DNA from: Cladopsammia gracilis
Lineage: Eukaryota > Cnidaria > Anthozoa > Scleractinia > Dendrophylliidae
DNA length: 64,000 bases
NCBI GenBank assembly: GCA_022457155.1
Contig: JAJGOT010000134.1
Span: forward strand, 1,481,001 to 1,545,000
Direction: 5' to 3'
In this document: positions 22,215 to 32,916 of the stretch, piece by piece
Layout: each line of letters starts with the position of its first letter
Numbering within the stretch: position 1 is the first letter of the stretch
The notes under the pieces: generated by a model
The model's input: the letters and a program-made list of their open reading frames with translations, nothing else
The model's database searches: none
What the model was told of the DNA's origin: nothing
Position numbers and translations under genes: made by a program

Positions 22215-23078
22215 AGTAGAATTTTACGAATAACAATGCTTTTCTTTCTTTGGAGCTTTGTTTATTCTTTGTTGTTTTGATGGCTCATTTGCTCCAGCCA
22301 TGAGCCAGTATACAGAGCTGGAGGAACTTGAGGCCGTCCTTGCCACTCAAGAGTTACTTGCTTTTGAGAGCGTAGACATATATCCGAGTGCTTGGGGGGG
22401 GGGGGGGGGGGGTCATGGCTCATGTACGACGACCTGACTGACGTCATAAAACCTAATACAATACAACCTAATACAATACAATAGAACCTAACACTACCTA
22501 ACACGGTACATCACAATACAGTCGTCGTTCACGAGCCATGACCCGCTTGGGGGATGAATTCGATAAAAGTGCACGTCTCCAAAAGCCTACCACAGTGAAC
22601 AAAATTGAGCAAAGAGAAAGTGGCAGAATTCCAAAGCACGGCGAGACCAGTCTTTCGTTTAATTTTCCTAAAAATTGTTGAGTCGAATTTGGTTTTGTTA
22701 TTTTGGTAATTAATCTCTTGCTTAAGTTATGTAAAGCGAAAACTTCAAATAAAATTGTCATTGTTATAACTGCAAGTCGTTTTTGTTTAAATTAGCAGCC
22801 TGTAATTCATTAGTATGCTCTATATACTCATTAGTATGCTCTATTTTCTCATTAGTATGCTCTATATAGAGCATACTATTTAGGCTTTTTGACAAATGAA
22901 AACAAAAGAATTCATTAGTATGCTCTATATAGAGCTTACTAATGAGTAGTTATTTTACCCCACAATTTCCCTGGGCTTCAAAGCCCCCACCTCTTTACAT
23001 AATTTAAGACAGTTTATGGGATATAGAGCACACAAATACTGGGCACTGATTGGCTGAGTGGGTGTGACCATTTTCTAA
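22215..23078 (+). mobile_element. TIR element E, copy E1 (left end truncated)
   Basis: Same sequence as E2 (31974-33711) and E3 (34581-37678, opposite orientation). It keeps the right end TGTGACCATTTTCTAA, but the left end is missing at the junction with tandem unit 3. It carries the start of a short ORF from ATG at 22300 (MSQYTELEELEAVLATQELL...), frameshifted by an extra AT near 22379 and then broken by the insertion at 22399-22544. Palindromic CATTAGTATGCTC repeats lie at 22810-22945. Confidence 0.75.
22399..22544. mobile_element. MITE with G-tract inserted in E1
   Basis: The flanking GCTTGGGGG is duplicated at 22390-22398 and 22545-22553, with a run of about 20 G beside the left one. Inside are inverted ends GGTCATGGCTCATG and CACGAGCCATGACC. 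E2 (near 32450) and E3 show the empty site. Contains TGACGTCA at 22439. Confidence 0.8.
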
Positions 23079-23287
23079 ATAATTTTAGCTAATACAATGG
23101 AGGTGTACAATGTACAATGGAGCTGACACCCTAAATCGGGCATCAAATGACATAAATTGGCCACTCCGAAAAATACCATAATACTCCTTTATGTGCAGGC
23201 TCAGCCTCACCGGGGTGTAATTATTCAGATTAGAATGGCACAATGGAATTCAGAGTACATGTAGGAACGCTAGGACGCGTAGCATTG

Positions 23288-23824
23288 GCTGCGGCCGCAC
23301 TAGAGTAGTTAACCCGGTTAATTGCAATTAATTAATTAAAACTAACTGGTTTAACAAAATTCCTGATGCGGCCACGTATTTTTGGCGTTCGCCGAATTTT
23401 AACCGTGTTATCGGTTCCCATGGAAATTAATTAAAGAACAATAGATTCTTCAAACCTTCCCGATCTGTCAATCATCTTCGCTTACGCGGTAATTTTTGGC
23501 TTCCTGTTGAATTCGTAGACCTTCGCAGGGACGACTTTCAATTTCAAATAGATAAAGAAAAATCGTCGTGTATTTATGTTCTCCACAAAACCTATAATTT
23601 GATCATTTGACGATGTTGTTTTGCAGGGAATAACAATATGTAAAATGCACGTGCTCTCGCAAGCAAATGATAACATGATCTCTCACGTTCAAAGTTCAAC
23701 CTTCTGAAGTGCGGCCGCTCAGAAAAATAAACTTGGTTATTTCATTACAAACACCTTTTCACCGAGTTATTTTAACCGGGTTATTTTAACCGGGTTATTT
23801 TAACCGGGTTAGTGCGGCCGCAGC
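23288..23824. mobile_element. 537-bp TIR element with NotI-type ends
   Basis: Ends GCTGCGGCCGCACTA and TAGTGCGGCCGCAGC; CATTG is duplicated at 23283-23287 and 23825-23829. The empty site is at 37879-37890. Sub-terminal AACCCGGTTAA / TTAACCGGGTT motifs repeat three times near the right end. No coding region. Confidence 0.9.
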
Positions 23825-24153
23825 CATTGTGTGTTCGCATACAAATGTGCACCTTATGCAAATTGCCACGAAGTTGAAGCATGGCACGTGCAGTTCGTGC
23901 TGGAAACAAAAGAAATTGGAAAAATGAGGCTTACATCAAGCACCACCCAAACTTGCACTTTACAGAGTATTATGGTATTTTAATAGTTTCTGGCGTGGGC
24001 TATTGTAGCTCCTTTGTTATCGCCATTGAAGTCTGCAAGGTTTCATAACCAGTCCCTCGATTAACTCTGCTCTGAGGCTTTGGGGAATAAAACAAAAGAA
24101 AACCGCACGTCGAGTTTCCGCGATCGGTGATCATTCTTTATCTACATTGTAAA
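23825..24153. repeat. Repeat R fragment
   Basis: Matches 37890-38212 and, in reverse, 7700-7985. No gene. The match ends sharply at ...CTACATTG. Confidence 0.7.
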
Positions 24154-24973
24154 CAAAGGACAACCAGGAAGATGACGACGAAGAGGGAACCTTAGAATCA
24201 GTTGAAGCAGAAAAAACTGTTACCTATGAAGATCGGAGGCGAAGACGAGGCAGAGCCAGCAGGTACAACACCATCACTGCCTGTCTCAGATGAACATTAA
24301 CTTTCTCTCACGCGATATACAGTCAGCAAATGGTGAGTTATCAGTGGCATGCTGATTACATTTTGCAACGTAACATATTGTTAGATTTTATAAGTCATTG
24401 ATCTCCCTGGTGAAAAAAAATTAATCAACCTGGTGGGTTTTTGTCCTCCCTGGTAGAGTTTTTGTTGACTCCCTGGTGAAAAATTAGGCTTCACCACGTC
24501 TGTTACAGAGGGGTGTTCCAGAGCGTATAGCAAACACGTGGCAGGTAAAATCCACTGCGATTTTTATCAACAATGCTTTAAAGATGAATTACAGTCCGTA
24601 CTCTGCAATCTCAGCTCGGCAATGTTTGTCAGCCTCACACGAAGGAATGTGTTTACTAGCGAAAATGAAAATTACGGGACAAACTAACCTTTTCCGTCAT
24701 TATTAATGCCAGATATCCTTGCCAAACAATAATAACAAGTAAAAGAACCCCAACGTTTTCCCAAACCGACGTTTTGTCTCATCGAACATTCGTAAACACA
24801 ATGACCGTAATGGCGGACTTGGTTTTCTCTCATTTACTCCATGAATTTTTTTACCGAAGTGTAACATATCATGATCAACAATTTAATATAAATTTAATAT
24901 AAAGTTTACGATGAGCGAGTGACTTTTCTCTAGTAACCGCGATAAGTCGTATTCACGACTTAAAAAGGATATA
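24154..24973. other. Unassigned sequence with a short charged ORF
   Basis: A 47-codon ORF at about 24147-24293 is acidic, then strongly basic (DDDEEGTLESVEAEK, then DRRRRRGRASRY), so it may be a gene fragment; I cannot place it. Degenerate TCCCTGGTGAAAAA motifs occur at 24400-24490. Nothing else is evident. Confidence 0.3.
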
Positions 24974-25100
24974 ATATTTAAGGAATGAACACCTCAAAAG
25001 CCATACCCTATCACGCGGCATATACCTATATAGCTTACATATGAGAGAATGCAATATGTAGTACATAAAATATGAGCGGGAGATACATACAGATCGGACA

Positions 25101-25132
<32 letters not shown>

Positions 25133-25133
25133 T

Positions 25134-25375
25134 AGAGTGATTTCACAAACCTCGATTCTTATATGCTAATGAGAATCGTTATATGCTAATGTAAAGAACA
25201 ATAGAGAACGCACGCACCAAAGTACACCATTGTTTCAAGTTCTAAACTGTGCACGCGCTGGTGTGTAATAACGCGTGCACAGTTTAGAACTTGAAACAAT
25301 GGTGTACTTTGGTGCGTGCGTTCTCTATTGTTCTTCTCATTAGCATATAAGAATCGAGGTTTGTGAAATCACTCT
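25134..25375. mobile_element. 242-bp foldback MITE
   Basis: Near-perfect inverted repeat with ends AGAGTGATTTCACAAACC and complement. The arms carry ACGCACGCACCAAAGTACACC and meet near 25255-25270. Comparison with 505-520 shows the uninterrupted site, so the boundaries are known within 2 bp. Confidence 0.9.
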
Positions 25376-26506
25376 AATGAGTAGAGATCTGTATGAAAAG
25401 TTAATGAATACTATTTAGCTGAGCAGGTGTTTGTATCAAAAGTTAATTCTACTGTTTAATAATTCATCAATTCAGTTGATTTGTATTGGGGTTTACAGAG
25501 GTGTACATGTGACTCAAATACCACCTATTGATTTGTCATAACTGTTATGAATTATTAATGAATTTTACAAATTCAAATACAGACTTAAAAGGAAACTGTG
25601 TTTCAAGGCGCTCAGCAAGCTTGCTCTCAAATTAATGACATACAAGGCATTTATTTATGACTTATTAAAATACTCTTTAGCTTGAGCAGCTGTACAAAGA
25701 AGTGGAAACAATGAAAGTTATGCATCAACGGATTGTAAGGTTGTTCATATTTGTAATGTTTTCATTCGGTTATCAGTCTTTTTAGATTAAGAAAAAGTAT
25801 AAATGACACGCTATACGAGGGCCTAACATAGGGTCGGCGGGATGCGGGATAAGCCTTTTTTTCACTGCCGGGATGCGGGATGAAAGAAAATTTGAAGGCG
25901 GGATGCGGGATGGTTAGAGGTGGGCGGGAAGCGGGAAGTTCATCATTTTCATGGCGGGACGCGGGAATTCTTGATTTTTCCGGGTGGGAAACGGGATGGA
26001 TGACGACAATGCACTCGCCGGATATTTCACGATTCCTGGAAGGAAGACAAGTCTGGATCTTTACATAGTTGATTTCTTTAACCGTTTTTTTCGAACCTGT
26101 CTTTCCTTTGAAATCATGTCAGAGGTCCGTATCTTTACCAAATCGAATAAGTACCTGTCACGGTATCGCAATTATGTCTCAAGGAACCCATTAAAATGCT
26201 TAAACAAGACGTAGCAAGGGGTGACAGGCCGTACAAACAATCCCGTTGTGAAACTTATTTGACACCTTTTAGATTTTTCCTCTAAGGAGTGTATCTTTAA
26301 AGGATTTGCCTTTTTTAAAATATATCATGGGTGGTTCTTTGTAGATTTGTCATAGCGGTGGTTGGTTCTGCAATATGTGCCATTTTGACATAAAAATTTG
26401 TTTGAGATTTGGCACTGATGGCTGGTATTGCGTCACAAAGGGCAGAATTTTTTTGTGTGTTTTCTCCTGTTTAAGCGCATTTTTCCTTTTTTCGAATTTT
26501 ATTTTT

Positions 26507-27894
26507 GATAGAGTTTTCTCTATCGGTTATATGGAATGTGTGGAGTGCGGTGTGTGAAAAACGCGGAGTGTGGAAAATGCAGGGTGTGGAAAACTAGGAG
26601 TGTGAAAGTGCGGAGTGTGGAAAATGAGGATTACGTATTTTGTGGAAAAACAAAATATAAGGTAAAACTGAACTAATTTTTTTTTCTTCAAGGCAACTTT
26701 TGCAAGTTTTCAGTGAAATTCTCAATCTCTATATAAATACCGGAATTAGTGTTGTTATCTCAAAAGAGTTGGTATTTTCATACATGCATACAGAGAAAAC
26801 AGCCTGATTCTCTTAGGGGTGGCGAATGGTACCTTCAAAATCGTGGGTCTCGGAAAATTTTGGTCCGGTCTCGAAATCTCGGCAGTTTTTGATTTAAGTC
26901 TCAAAGTCTCGTTTGACTGGTGCTTTTTCTGTCTCGGAGTCTCGGATTTTTTTCCTCAAGGTCTCGGAGTCTCGGATACTTTTGTCAAGCATTCTCATTC
27001 TTCATCCTCGTTTGTTGTTTGATAGGTGAATCGGATATTTTTGGCACTAAGTCTCGGGCTTGGTTTTTTCCCGCATTGGGTCTCGGGCTCGGATTTTATA
27101 ACGTAGCTGCGGTCGCGGTCTCGGATTTTGAAACATGGGTCTCGGCGTCTCGGCGAGTCTCGGATTTACCATTCGCCACCCCTTCTCTTAACTGCAGATA
27201 TTTATATTTATGATTCATGCTCGCCTACCCAAATAACAATTCTCCCTAATAATGTACATTGCCAAAAGCTGAGCTCTGTTTGCTGGAAAGAGAACCAAAC
27301 TGACACTGAAAGTTTGCCATATTTTGGCCACTTGCGTGGCAGTTTATTCTTAAAAATTGATATCAAAATCCAGATAAAATAAAAATAACAATCTAATTCC
27401 AGCAAAGGTGAGGGCAAATCCGCCAAAACCAGCTACTACTCAACATCTATAAGACACGGGGTGGGAATCAGGGTGGGAAAAACGTTTGCCTGCACCAAAG
27501 CTAGAGACAAAGAGGCCGATAACCAGGCTACAAAATAAAGTTGTAATGGTATGAAATAAAGGCATATATGAAAATACCAACACTTTTGGGATAATAACAC
27601 TGAAATTCCACCTCGTGGATTCCACTCAGAAATTCCTATTTATTTATTTACTTATTTAAATTCCAGTATTTATATAGAAATTGTGAATTTCAAAACTTGC
27701 ACAAGTTGCCTCGAAGAAAAAAAAAGTTTCGTTTTACCATATATTTTATGTTTTTCCACAAAAAATGTATTCCACATTTTCCCCACTTCTTATTTGTCAC
27801 ACTCGTCATTTTCCCAACTCCTCATTTTCCCCACTCCTCATTTTTCACACTCCGCACTCCGCACCCCGCATATTCCATACATTCTTCTCTATCA
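26507..27894. mobile_element. Nested element with GTGTGGAGTGCGG sub-repeats
   Basis: Left block 26507-26640 (GATAGAG, TATGGAATGTGTGGAGTGCGG, then GTGTGGAAAA motifs) pairs with right block 27770-27894 (CACTCCGCACTCCGCACC, CATATTCCATAC, CTCTATC). This looks like a second TIR element inside the 2.42-kb one; its exact ends are not resolved. ORFs in this stretch are repeat artefacts. Confidence 0.6.
26816..27182. mobile_element. 367-bp hAT-like non-autonomous element with GTCTCGGA sub-repeats
   Basis: Ends GGGGTGGCGAATGGTA and TACCATTCGCCACCCC. TTCTCTTA is duplicated exactly at 26808-26815 and 27183-27190: 8 bp, the hAT signature. The interior is a degenerate array of GTCTCGGA/GTCTCGGG. Confidence 0.9.
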
Positions 27895-28362
27895 GATTAG
27901 GGTAACTCCTATGTAGTAGGCGTGGGCCTTCGTCATCGTCCATGCGCTGTTCTCCGATAAAGAAAACTTTCATTTGGCTCCTCAACACTTACTCAAAAGC
28001 GGATAAATTTACCAAACTAAACTGACTGCTGGTGTTTACCGTAAACAAACACCGAGGTCGTAATGCATTAGCCCGCGAAAATTGCGTCTCGTCCGGAAAA
28101 AAAACTGTGACTTGTCATGCAAAAAAAGCATTTTGGAAGCGGGATCGGGATGGCATGTTCGAAGCAAGCGGGATGGCGGGATAAAAGAAAAAATAGTGGC
28201 GGGAAGCGGGATTGGGAAACCCTATTTTAGATCCTCCTATACAGGAATTATAAAGAAATAAAATAAACGTGGAGTTACAAACAAATAATTTTAAGCCAAA
28301 AATATACAATATCAAGGTAAACAATTGTACAACTATTTCTCTCTGGGATAAAACCTTATTAA

Positions 28363-30013
28363 GGTGGCTCGACTGGGTTTTTGAGCGACGATACCGTTTA
28401 GCTTTGAGAAACGTGTGTACCACCACAAACGATCCAACGGAAAATCGATTGCCACAGCTGTACTAGAGAAAGATTAAAGTTTCAGATGAGGTTAGTTTTA
28501 TGGAAATCGGAGTTGCCAAAGCAACGTTATGACGTAACTTCCGGTTTTACATAATACCGAATTACTTGCCATCAAGAGATAATTTTGGAAAACGCTCTCT
28601 GGATCTTCGACCTGACGTACTTGTCCTTAGGTCTTCAAAATTTTGAAAATTTCTATGGAAGCGTTTTCGAGAAAATTTCGAGTGAAGTTTTAAGGTGTTA
28701 AAATACAACAAAAACAAAACGATTTTGAAATGTTATTAAAACTTATGTCTACAGGGCTTGATGAAAATTTTTTTTGGTCAAACATAAATTTTATACCATC
28801 CAAATACCTTAGGTGAAAATCGCAAGGAAATCGCTCCGATTGGATTGCAGAAATATTACCTTGAATATGAACTGGCCTGGAGTGTTATTTTGCTTTTACA
28901 TAAAAAATTGACCCTACATTTATTAAAATTGTCATGATTTAAAAAGCGAATGATGAATTTTTTTAAAACTTAGTCCTCATGAAGATTAATTAATGTTTAA
29001 TACAATCTCCAAGTTTCAAATTCATTGAAACATTCTAAGGCTGTAAATTTTTAGCGCCAACTCAGGAAAATATTGAGCTGATTTTCGCGCTTGTGGCTTG
29101 CTGTTTCATTATGCATCTCCATTGTCTCAAATCGCCGTGGAATTGTAGCTTTCAGTACATCATGAATTCATGTAACACTTAAAACAAAGCAATGAAGTGT
29201 TTATGAATTCATTATGTACTGAAATTTACAATTGCATGGCGATTCGAGACAATGGAGACACATAATGAGATCAACAAATCACTTTCGTGAAAATCAGCTC
29301 AATATTTTCCTACGTTGAGGCTGTAAATTGACAGCCTTAGAACGTTTCAATGAATTTGAAACTTGGCAGTTGTATTGAATATTAATTAATCTTTATGAGG
29401 ACTAAGTTTTAAAAAAATTCATCATTCGCTTTTTAATTCATGACAATGTTAATAAGTGTAGGGTTAATTTTTGATGTAAAAGCGAAATAACACTCCAGGC
29501 CAGTTCATATTCAAGGTAATATTTCTGCAATCCAATCGGAGCGATTTCCTTGAGATTTTCACCTAATGTATTTGGATGGTATAAAATTCATGTCAGACCA
29601 AAACATTATTTCATCAAGCCTTGTAGACATAAGTTTTAATAACATTTCAAAATTGTTTTGTTTTTGTTGTATTTTAACACCACTAAAAATTCACTCAAAA
29701 TTTTCTCGACAACGCTTCCATAGAAATTTGTAAAATTTTGTAGACCTAAGGACAAGTACGTCAGGTCGAAGATCCAGAGAGCGTTTTCCAAAATTATCTC
29801 TTGATGACAAGTAATTCGGTATTATGTAAAACCGGAAGTGACGCCATGACGTTGCTTTGGCAACTCCGATTTCCATAAAACTAATCTCATCTGAAACTTT
29901 AATCTTTCTCTAGTACAGCTGTGGCAATCAATTTTCCGTTGGATCTTTTGTGGTGGTACACAAGTTTCTCAAAGCTAAACGGTATCGTCGCTCAAAAACC
30001 CAGTCGAGCCACC
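28363..30013. mobile_element. 1.65-kb palindromic foldback element at a TTAA target
   Basis: Two arms of about 820 bp are inverted copies of each other around about 29188, with ends GGTGGCTCGACTGGG. TTAA is present at 28359-28362 and 30014-30017; paralogues near 1078, 8653 and 16219 have a single TTAA, so the site and its duplication are exact. TTAA duplication is characteristic of piggyBac-type transposases. No ORF of transposase size. Confidence 0.9.
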
Positions 30014-30050
30014 TTAAAAAGAATAAAAAACGTTATCGTTATCTTACAAT

Positions 30051-30748
30051 AGAGTCCTAAAAAGGTGACGTCACAAAACCTAAATTTGTGAAATCACGGG
30101 ATTTGATGGGATATTCGGAAAGAACGTAATGAAACAATGCTCGCTTGCATATTATTGCAATTTCGTTAGAGGAGGTTTCTAAACAAACTGTGGCACGTGC
30201 CGCGTCGGTGGAGGAGTCAAACATGAAAATTTGGTGTTTTTCTATGCTCTGATGACCCCATGCAGTAGATATTGGCACTTTTATGCTCAGTCAGATTCCA
30301 TAGAAACCCCCTCTCAATTTAGCTTTGCTCTAAACCAAGACAAATTAAGAAGGGTTTGTATATCAGGAGTTATCAGAGGATAAAACGGCCAATATCTCAC
30401 CACCAAATTGCAATGGGATGCTGACTTTTGTCAAACGGGCATTTTTTTTGTATATACTTCATGTTAACACACCATATAGGGATCCTATCATATAGGGATC
30501 CTAAAAACTCATTTTAAAATGGTTAGCTTTCATTTACTGTCATGGGTAGTGATATCCATAACAGTAAATAAAAGCTAACCATTTTAAAATGAGTTTTTAG
30601 ACCTAAATAAGTGCCGGATTCTTTGATGTGCATAAATTAAAACCCACCATGAAGTATATCTCATTTTTTTTATCATGCTCTTTCGAATTATCTCATCAAA
30701 TCCCAAAATTTCTCCAATTAAGTATTTTTGACGTCACATTTTAGGACT
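30051..30748. mobile_element. MITE family M (unit 4), lacking nested MITEs A and B
   Basis: Ancestral-looking copy. Both sites that carry nested MITEs in units 1-3 are empty here: the sequence runs through ...TTGCAATTTCG... and ...ACCAAATTGCAA.... Its right TIR keeps AGTCCTAAAATGTG, closer to the family than units 1-3. A different 208-bp foldback is inserted at 30452-30659. Confidence 0.8.
30452..30659. mobile_element. 208-bp foldback MITE in unit 4
   Basis: Ends ATATACTTCATG and CATGAAGTATAT; the inner arms ACTCATTTTAAAATGGTTAG pair across about 30495-30600. It includes a 14-bp direct duplication around TATAGGGATCC at 30474-30501. Absent from units 1-3. Confidence 0.85.
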
Positions 30749-31710
30749 ATAACTTTGCTCAACTTTGTTGTCTCACGGAATCTTTCATTCAAATTATTAG
30801 TTTGCGCACGCAATTTACAGAACACCGCTATAAATGAACTTCGAAACTGCTTCACTCGCCATCCATACAAGACAGGATTTGCAATGGCAGTAATGCATAA
30901 AAGAAAATCGGCAAACTTGTGGCAAACGAAATACCATGTTGTTTCGAGACAACTTTCACAGTTTGCTTCGACTTTTGTCTTCACGAGATAGGGAATCTGC
31001 GTTAAGACCAAGACAAGAAGAATCAGAAAAGCTGTGAAAGCGAACTCTTTTTCGCGTTTTAGATGGTTTAATTGTTGTTCAGCTTTCTGGTTTGTGGTCT
31101 CCTCGGCGCCAGGGAAATACTTTCTTCTTTTGCGAATAATTAAGTAGATGAAACAGTAAATAATTGTAGTTGCCGTGAAGGAAAATGTCACATGCAAATG
31201 AACGTCAACAGTGTCATAAATATCCTCGGGAACGTCCGATAGCTGAATCAAACTGAACGTGAGACAATAAACCCAAATGGCCGCAACTGCGATAGCAGAG
31301 TGAGTGGTATTGACGGAGCAGCGATAAAAGATGGGAAAGCCAACTGCAAGAAGCCTGTCAACTGATAAAGCAACGACCAACACGGTAGCTGAGTTGTCGA
31401 TGAAATAATCCATGACGTAGTCAAAACTGGTTTCACCTTCTTCGTTTTTAACGCAGTAAAACTCATTCTTCGCTGATGTGGTGTCGCCAATCGCTCCAAC
31501 AAGAAAATCAGTGCTGGCTAATCCTGTAATTAACACTGCGAATGGTCGCCTGAAGCATTTGAGTGGATCCTTGAATATCACGAACAGCAAAAGACCGTTG
31601 ATGGCAACTGTGAGAATCGATGCGGTTAGATATAAAGCTCCTACTGTAGAACAAATTCCGATTCGGAGACCATCAGAGACAAAATATGGTGAATTAGTTT
31701 CATTTACCAT
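30718..31710 (-). CDS. Class A orphan GPCR, copy 4 (diverged)
   Basis: 330 aa, aligning without gaps to copies 1-3, with about 25 substitutions relative to copy 3. Substitutions cluster in TM4-TM5 (177 A to S, 178 L to F, 180 T to A, 182 A to T, 192 F to I), the TM6-TM7 loop (244 M to K, 249 T to A, 256 K to E) and helix 8 (291 N to S, 299 R to K, 300 S to L). The DRL, NPxxY (now NPVLY) and Cys pairs are kept. The reading frame is intact despite heavy insertion around it, so it is probably functional. The C-terminus is also from the MITE, with Leu at 323. The tail shows the older state of that TIR. Confidence 0.92.
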   Translation of the reverse strand: MVNETNSPYFVSDGLRIGICSTVGALYLTASILTVAINGLLLFVIFKDPLKCFRRPFAVLITGLASTDFLVGAIGDTTSAKNEFYCVKNEEGETSFDYVMDYFIDNSATVLVVALSVDRLLAVGFPIFYRCSVNTTHSAIAVAAIWVYCLTFSLIQLSDVPEDIYDTVDVHLHVTFSFTATTIIYCFIYLIIRKRRKYFPGAEETTNQKAEQQLNHLKREKEFAFTAFLILLVLVLTQIPYLVKTKVEANCESCLETTWYFVCHKFADFLLCITAIANPVLYGWRVKQFRSSFIAVFCKLRAQTNNLNERFRETTKLSKVIVLKCDVKNT

Positions 31711-31813
31711 GATGGCGATGCCAAACCAAAATCCTACACGAACTCCTTGAGACCAACGACACAGCCTGGCAACAAGATATGAGTGACGCTACAGGTGTGG
31801 GCAGTTCGTATAT

Positions 31814-31970
31814 GTAAGGGTTAGACAATGAACGCGAGTGTTCTATGGGATATAGTGCCTTGAGCATAGATAGAAGGCCACGAGGCGTAGCCCGAGTGGC
31901 ACTTCTATCTAATGCGAGAGGCGCTATATCCCATAGGACACGAGCGTTCATTGTCTAACCGTCTTAGAAA
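31814..31970. mobile_element. Hairpin MITE H, copy 1
   Basis: About 157-bp foldback: GGGTTAGACAATGAACGCGA ... inner GGCACTTCTATC ... complement. It abuts the left end of E2. The reverse-oriented twin at 37681-37830 abuts the right end of E3. Confidence 0.85.
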
Positions 31971-32105
31971 ATGGTCATATCCACGAAGAAACCATATTTT
32001 ATGCAGATTGTATTTATGAGCGTATTTTAATTGTGTCATTCACACTTGGGAATCACGTTGTTATTTTGTTTGGAATGTCGCCGTAATGTTGGTAGAATTT
32101 TACCA

Positions 32106-32293
32106 ATAGACAAATTCGGCTAACGCATTGTTGTACCCAATTCAAACCTTTTGGGAATAGAACTCTTTGTTCGTCATATTTCCATATCAATGAAGCATTG
32201 ACATGGAAATTATATGGAAATATTGTGAACAAAGAATCTTATTCCCAGAAGGTTTGAATTGGGTACAACAATGCGTTAGCCGAATTTGTCTAT
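32106..32293. mobile_element. 188-bp MITE in E2
   Basis: Ends ATAGACAAATTCGGCTAACG and complement, nearly perfect for about 50 bp. E1 (22225) and E3 (37552) read straight through (TTTTACGAATAACAATG), giving the empty site. Confidence 0.9.
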
Positions 32294-32916
32294 AACAATG
32301 CTTTTCTTTCTTTGGAGCTTTGTTTATTCTTGTTTGTTTTGATCGCTCATTTGCTCCGGCTGTGAGCCAGTATACAGAGCTCGAGGAACTTGAGGCCGTC
32401 CTTGCCACTCAAGAGTTACTTGCTTTTGAGAGCGTAGACATATCCGAGTGCTTGGGGGATAAATTCGATAAAAGTGCACGTTTCCAAAAGCCTAACACAG
32501 TGAACGAATTTGAGCAAAGAGAAAGAGACAGAATTCCAAAGCACGGTGAGACCAGTCTTTCGTTTAATTTTTCCTAAAAATTGTTCAGTCGAATTTGGTT
32601 TTGTCAATATTTTGGTGATTAATCTCTTGCTTAAGTTATGTAAAGCGAAAACTTCAAATAAAATTGTCATTTTTATAACTGCAAGTTGTTTTTGTTTAAA
32701 TTAGCAGCCTGTAATTCATTAGTATGCTCTATATACTCATTAGTATGCTCTATTTTCTCATTAGTATGCTCTATATAGAGCATACTAATAAAGCTTTTAG
32801 ACAAAGGAAAACAAACGAATTCATTAGTATATTCTATATAGAGCTTACTAATGAGTAGTTATTTTACCCCACAATTTCCCTGGGCTTCAAAGCCCCCACC
32901 TCTTTACATAATTTAA

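Larger units (their letters stand above)
25817..28236. mobile_element. 2.42-kb TIR element with GGCGGGATGCGGGA sub-repeats
   Basis: CTATAC is duplicated at 25811-25816 and 28237-28242, and the empty site is at 969-974. The ends GAGGGCCTAACATAGGGT and ACCCTATTTTAGATCCTC are imperfect 18-bp inverted repeats. Next to each end lie degenerate GGCGGGATGCGGGA motifs (25838-25995 and 28136-28215) in the same orientation. No transposase ORF is visible. At least two other elements are nested inside. Confidence 0.85.

Noticed and set aside
22801..22945. Regular spacing of CATTAGTATGCTC palindromes considered as a CRISPR-like array
   Set aside because: Repeats are irregularly spaced, no spacers of constant length, no cas genes, eukaryotic context; it is part of element E.
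26819..27213. Overlapping ORFs rich in SLG/LGVSD
   Set aside because: Translation of the GTCTCGGA repeat array.
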